Assembly: GCA_947476145.1 (NCBI GenBank)
Contig: CANJPH010000003.1
Span: 62,001 to 126,000 of the forward strand
DNA length: 64,000 nt
Source of the DNA: Bacteroidota bacterium
GTDB lineage: Bacteria; Bacteroidota; Bacteroidia; Chitinophagales; Chitinophagaceae
Direction: 5' to 3'
The notes beneath the pieces are model-generated. The model had not been told where the DNA came from. It did not search any database and saw only the letters and a program-made list of their open reading frames with translations. Positions within the stretch are counted from its first letter, which is position 1, and each line of letters begins with the position of its first letter. Below are positions 60,497-64,000 of the stretch, in pieces. The translations under genes and the position numbers were made by a program.

Positions 60497-62683
60497 ATGC
60501 ACAAAATAATTGTGTTTGTTTTATTTTTTGGAATGACGTCGAGTTTAGTGGCACAAAAAGACAGTACTAAATCCTTGCAGGAGGTAGTCGTGTATGCAAA
60601 TAAATTTCCAACGCTTTCAAAAAATATAGTTCAAACCATTGGTTTAATCACCGATAAAAATTTATTGCATCAGCAAGCCAATACCGCCGATATATTAACG
60701 GCTTCGGGTCAGGTATTTGTACAAAAAAGTCAATTAGGGGGTGGAAGCCCCGTTATTAGGGGATTTGAAGCCAGTCGTGTTTTATTAATGGTAGACGGTG
60801 TTCGTATGAATAGTGCTATTTTTAGAGCAGGACATCTTCAAAATATTATTTCGGTAGACAATATGATATTGGACCGTGTTGAAATTTTGTATGGCCCAAG
60901 TTCTACCATGTATGGAAGTGACGCTTTAGGAGGTGTGGTAAATATGTTTACTAAAAATCCAATACTTAGTAAAACGGATGCATGGAAAACAAATGGGAAT
61001 GTGGTGTATCGATATGCATCTGGACAAAACGAAAACCGTGCACATGTGGATGTGAATATTGCCAACAATAAATGGGCGTTTTTAACTTCTTTTACCAATA
61101 GTAGTTTTGGAGACCTTCGTCAAGGAAACAATCGTTCAACTGCGTATCCAGATTTTGGCAAACGTTTATTTTTTGTAACCAGGGAAAACGGTGTGGATAT
61201 GGTGAATAGTAATGCAAGTAAAGTAAATATTCAAAAAACAACGGGGTACACGCAAACAGATTTCTTACAGAAAATATTATTTAAGCCTAATGATAACACG
61301 GAACATTTGGTAAATATTCAGCTATCTAATTCTTCCGATTATAATAGGTATGATCGTTTAACGGAAACGAGCAAAGGGTTGCCTGTATACGCCGAGTGGT
61401 ATTATGGTCCACAAGTTCGTAATATGTTGGGTTATAAATTAAGTAAAACAAAATTGAAAGGTTATTTCAATGAGTTGACATTTAATACCCACTATCAGCA
61501 TTTGGAAGAAAGTAGAATTAGCAGAAAATTAAATTCTAATAACAAAGATTTCAGAGTAGAGAAAGTGGATATCATTGGAACAAATTTAGATATGTTGCAT
61601 ACGGATGCAAAAGGGGATGTTCATTTTGGGGTAGAAGCCTATTATGATATTGTCAATTCTACAGCATACAGAACCAATATTAGTACCCTTGTGAACAGCG
61701 CGATCACCACCCGTTATAGCGATGGGCCTACCAATATGGCCTATCAAGCGATTTATGTTCAACAAAGAAAAAATCTAAACTCACATTGGGTATTGAATGA
61801 TGGCCTTAGATTAAACTTAGTACAATTGAATGCTAGGTTCAAGGATACTGCTTTAATGCATTTTCCTTTTACAGAAGCTAAACAATCTAATGCTGCATTT
61901 ACGGGGAATATAGGGTTGGCATATAATGCGGATAATGGATACAGGGTTGCTTTTGGATTGAGTAGTGGTTTTAGAGCACCCAATATTGACGACTTAACAA
62001 AAGTGTTTGACACCAAAACTGGCTATGTAGTGGTCCCTAATAAAGACCTGAAACCTGAGTATACGTATAATGCTGAAATGAATGTATCAAAAAATACAGC
62101 CGCGTATGGTTGGGGAGCAAGTGTTTTTTATACTTGGTTTAAAAACGCATTGGTTGCTGATAAATACACGTGGAATGGTCAATCGCAAATTGTATATCAA
62201 GGTGTACTAAGTAATGTATATGCCACTCAAAATAAAGCTAAAGCAAATGTGCAAGGTTTTAATGTAAATGGAAGATTGCGCTTATTGTATAATACGGATC
62301 TAACAGCTACTTATACATATACCAAAGGGACCTACAATGATGGTGTGAAAGAAATGCCGTTGGATCATATCCCTCCAAGTTATGGACGGGTTGGTTTAAA
62401 ACACGGAACCCCTACATTAAATGCAGAATTATTCTCTGTGTTCAATGGCTGGAAACATATCGCGGATTATAATTTAAATGGAGAAGACAATGAAATTTAT
62501 GCGACCAAAGATGGAATGCCAAGTTGGATGACTATTAATTTCGCAACCAATTACGCTCCTTCAAAACGGTTAAGTGTAGGATTTCAGATTGAAAATATGA
62601 CAGATCTAAACTATCGATATTTCGCAAGTGGAATTTCGGCAGTGGGTAGAAATTATGTATTAAGTTGTAAATACGCTTTTTAA
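60497..62683 (+). CDS. TonB-dependent receptor, haem/haemoglobin-receptor type
   Basis: The 728-residue outer membrane receptor has a signal peptide (MHKIIVFVLFFGMTSSLVAQ), a TonB-box-like LQEVVVYANKF, and a plug with GGGSPVIRGFEASRVLLMVDGVRMNSAIFRAGHLQN and VEILYGPSSTMYGSDALGGVVNMFTK. The plug wording is typical of haemoglobin/transferrin-type receptors. The barrel runs to a terminal YVLSCKYAF strand. It carries no CarboxypepD_reg domain, unlike the receptor at 30.9 kb. The substrate is inferred as haem or iron. The stop overlaps the convergent marC stop by 4 bases. Confidence 0.88.
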   Translation: MHKIIVFVLFFGMTSSLVAQKDSTKSLQEVVVYANKFPTLSKNIVQTIGLITDKNLLHQQANTADILTASGQVFVQKSQLGGGSPVIRGFEASRVLLMVDGVRMNSAIFRAGHLQNIISVDNMILDRVEILYGPSSTMYGSDALGGVVNMFTKNPILSKTDAWKTNGNVVYRYASGQNENRAHVDVNIANNKWAFLTSFTNSSFGDLRQGNNRSTAYPDFGKRLFFVTRENGVDMVNSNASKVNIQKTTGYTQTDFLQKILFKPNDNTEHLVNIQLSNSSDYNRYDRLTETSKGLPVYAEWYYGPQVRNMLGYKLSKTKLKGYFNELTFNTHYQHLEESRISRKLNSNNKDFRVEKVDIIGTNLDMLHTDAKGDVHFGVEAYYDIVNSTAYRTNISTLVNSAITTRYSDGPTNMAYQAIYVQQRKNLNSHWVLNDGLRLNLVQLNARFKDTALMHFPFTEAKQSNAAFTGNIGLAYNADNGYRVAFGLSSGFRAPNIDDLTKVFDTKTGYVVVPNKDLKPEYTYNAEMNVSKNTAAYGWGASVFYTWFKNALVADKYTWNGQSQIVYQGVLSNVYATQNKAKANVQGFNVNGRLRLLYNTDLTATYTYTKGTYNDGVKEMPLDHIPPSYGRVGLKHGTPTLNAELFSVFNGWKHIADYNLNGEDNEIYATKDGMPSWMTINFATNYAPSKRLSVGFQIENMTDLNYRYFASGISAVGRNYVLSCKYAF

Positions 62684-63258
62684 CGTATTAGTGCTCCCAC
62701 ATTGCTTGAGAATATTTTGACAGCGATGGCTAATAGGATGACACCAAAAAATTTACGAACTGCTAGTAAGCCTCCGGGCCCTAGCAGTTTTTCTATTATA
62801 TTCAAAGACTTCAATACCGCAAAAACAATCACCAGGTTTACGATGATCCCTAATAGTATATAAACTTCTTCAAAATTCGCTTTCAGTGACATAATTGTAG
62901 TGAGTGTTCCACTTCCTGCAATAATAGGGAAGGCAATAGGCACCACCGAACCAGTATGTCCATTTTTATCTCCTTTAAAAATTTCATGACCCAATACCAT
63001 CTCCAATCCTAGTAAAAAAATCACAATAGAACCACCCACCGCAAAGGATTTTACATCTAGTCCCAATACACTCAAAAATGGTTTTCCTAAAAATAAAAAA
63101 GCGACCATCAGTGCCCCTGAAATAAGCGTTACTTGCATGGATTTAATGCCGCCCGATTTTTCTTTCATCGCAATTAATAAGGGGATAGACCCCACAATAT
63201 CAATGACGGCGAACAAAGTAAAAATAACAGTCACTAATTCATTAAAATTGAAATGCAT
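62680..63258 (-). CDS. marC: MarC family membrane protein
   Basis: The 192-residue protein has six membrane helices. The family start (FTLFAVIDIVGSIPLLIAM) and the conserved VPIAFPIIAGSGTLTTIMSL are clear. MarC proteins (UPF0056) have no proven function; a role in multiple antibiotic resistance has been disputed. The ATG is only 2 bases from a strong hairpin, so the gene must start inside or right after a terminator. It is convergent with the TonB receptor. Confidence 0.9.
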   Translation of the reverse strand: MHFNFNELVTVIFTLFAVIDIVGSIPLLIAMKEKSGGIKSMQVTLISGALMVAFLFLGKPFLSVLGLDVKSFAVGGSIVIFLLGLEMVLGHEIFKGDKNGHTGSVVPIAFPIIAGSGTLTTIMSLKANFEEVYILLGIIVNLVIVFAVLKSLNIIEKLLGPGGLLAVRKFFGVILLAIAVKIFSSNVGALIR

Positions 63259-63290
63259 AAAAAAGCTTTGTATGAAGATACAAAGCTTTT
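63257..63290 (-). terminator. Terminator of the BtuB-like receptor gene, abutting marC
   Basis: A perfect 13-bp stem AAAAGCTTTGTAT / ATACAAAGCTTTT with a GAAG loop is followed on the minus strand by T residues that run into the marC start. Confidence 0.85.
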
Positions 63291-63315
63291 GTTATTTGAG
63301 AGCCGATAAGCTATT

Positions 63316-64000
63316 CTAATACAATCTAAATCCAAACTGAATGTTTCTGCCCATGGCATTATATCCATTAATTTCTTGAAAACGATCTTGCAATATATTT
63401 TGAAGGTCTACATAAAAACTAAGACCCTTGCTTGCCTGATATTGTATATGCGCATTGAACAATGTATAATAATCTAGTTTCACATCCGGTGTTGCGTAAC
63501 CACCTACATCATAACGGCTGCTTATATAACGGCCGGATAAGGAAGCCTGCCATTTAGGGTTGAATGCGATATTGTACATCATTTGTAAACTGTGCTTAGG
63601 TCTTTTTAATAAATAATTGTAAGTGATGGTATCTGTTGTGGTCACTCTGTTTTGATTGGTCTCTTGCCCATTTAATAAAGTATAGTTCACACTCACCCAT
63701 TGATGATGTGGCAAACGATGTGTTAATTCCAATTCCAAACCATTCACTTTTTGTTTGATAAAATTAAAAAAGTTGTAATCTATATAATTGTAATCAATGC
63801 CATTATTAATGGTCCTATTAAAATAAACCACCCTTGCATCTACGGGTTTGGATTTATAATCTACTCCAATTTCTGCATTCACCGAAGTTTCTGCTTTTAA
63901 TGCTGTGTTATAACTTATTTGGTATAAGCTAGGTGCTTTAAATCCAGATGAGATGCTGGAAATTAAACGAAGTCCTGGCTGAATTACATAAGAAGGGCTT
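63316..64000 (-). CDS. 3' end of a TonB-dependent receptor (BtuB-like), start outside window
   Basis: The minus-strand frame is open to the window edge, giving the last 227 residues of an outer membrane barrel. ISSGFKAPSLYQISYN, then AETSVNAEIGVDYK, then alternating aromatic strands and a final Phe/Tyr strand (NIQFGFRLY) are typical of TonB receptors. SSGFKAPSLYQ resembles BtuB cobalamin receptors, but this motif is shared with others. No plug is visible. If it is BtuB, it would supply cobalamin that CarH also needs, which is speculation. Confidence 0.75.
   Translation of the reverse strand, partial: SPSYVIQPGLRLISSISSGFKAPSLYQISYNTALKAETSVNAEIGVDYKSKPVDARVVYFNRTINNGIDYNYIDYNFFNFIKQKVNGLELELTHRLPHHQWVSVNYTLLNGQETNQNRVTTTDTITYNYLLKRPKHSLQMMYNIAFNPKWQASLSGRYISSRYDVGGYATPDVKLDYYTLFNAHIQYQASKGLSFYVDLQNILQDRFQEINGYNAMGRNIQFGFRLY

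Overview
The window is AT-rich and densely coded (no gene-free stretch over 300 bases) and comes from a member of the Bacteroidota, probably a Chitinophagales-type bacterium. The reasons are TonB-dependent receptors with CarboxypepD_reg-type domains, type IX secretion/gliding genes (gldB, porT), bacillithiol synthesis (bshA), menaquinone methyltransferase, a crt carotenoid operon, and TAnnTTTG promoter boxes in place of the usual -10 element. The lineage is inferred from gene content only.

Layout. 1-5.2 kb: two tandem BNR-repeat (sortilin-like) exported proteins, then a NamZ/DUF1343 exo-muramidase facing them. 5.2-15.3 kb: housekeeping genes (nadE, gldB, apaG, icd, pyruvate dehydrogenase E2), an exported zinc metalloprotease, a lysine/alanine-repeat histone-H1-like protein and a CoA-binding protein. 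15.3-21.1 kb: a minus-strand run ubiE-porT-pyrC-mutS-like-comM. 21.1-27.8 kb: rsgA, gamma-carbonic anhydrase, class III aminotransferase, bshA, an M28-type peptidase and a stand-alone C-terminal part of carB. 27.9-33.7 kb: umuDC, a Rieske oxygenase and a large TonB receptor. 33.8-37.2 kb: a sugar-kinase/RapZ-C fusion with a MurU-like nucleotidyltransferase, and a NagX/DUF5009 acetyltransferase facing them. 37.2-39.8 kb: rmlB-rmlC-rmlA. 39.9-45.4 kb: a CarH-type B12 photoreceptor repressor, then ECF sigma factor-crtI-crtB-crtZ-crtY. 45.5-48.4 kb: a tRNA-Arg(CCG), a small exported protein, a tRNA-like leader and an LTA-synthase-family sulfatase. 48.4-59.7 kb: an 11-gene complex I operon without nuoE, nuoF and nuoG, followed by a Pro/Ala-rich small protein and a lipid kinase. 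59.9-64 kb: a small anchored protein with a TonB receptor, marC, and the 3' end of another TonB receptor.

Themes. The strongest regulatory system is the light-controlled carotenoid locus. The regulator keeps both cobalamin-photoreceptor motifs (W-x9-EH and E-x-H-x2-G), and inverted repeats built on TGTTTA overlap the TATTTTTG promoter of the sigma-crt operon. A second theme is cell-wall sugar salvage: NamZ, the kinase/RapZ-C fusion, the MurU-like enzyme and the NagX-like transporter/acetylase. Other unusual points are a UmuD homologue that appears to have lost its Ser-Lys dyad, a split CarB, the reduced complex I operon, and a large GC-rich hairpin element at 26.5 kb.
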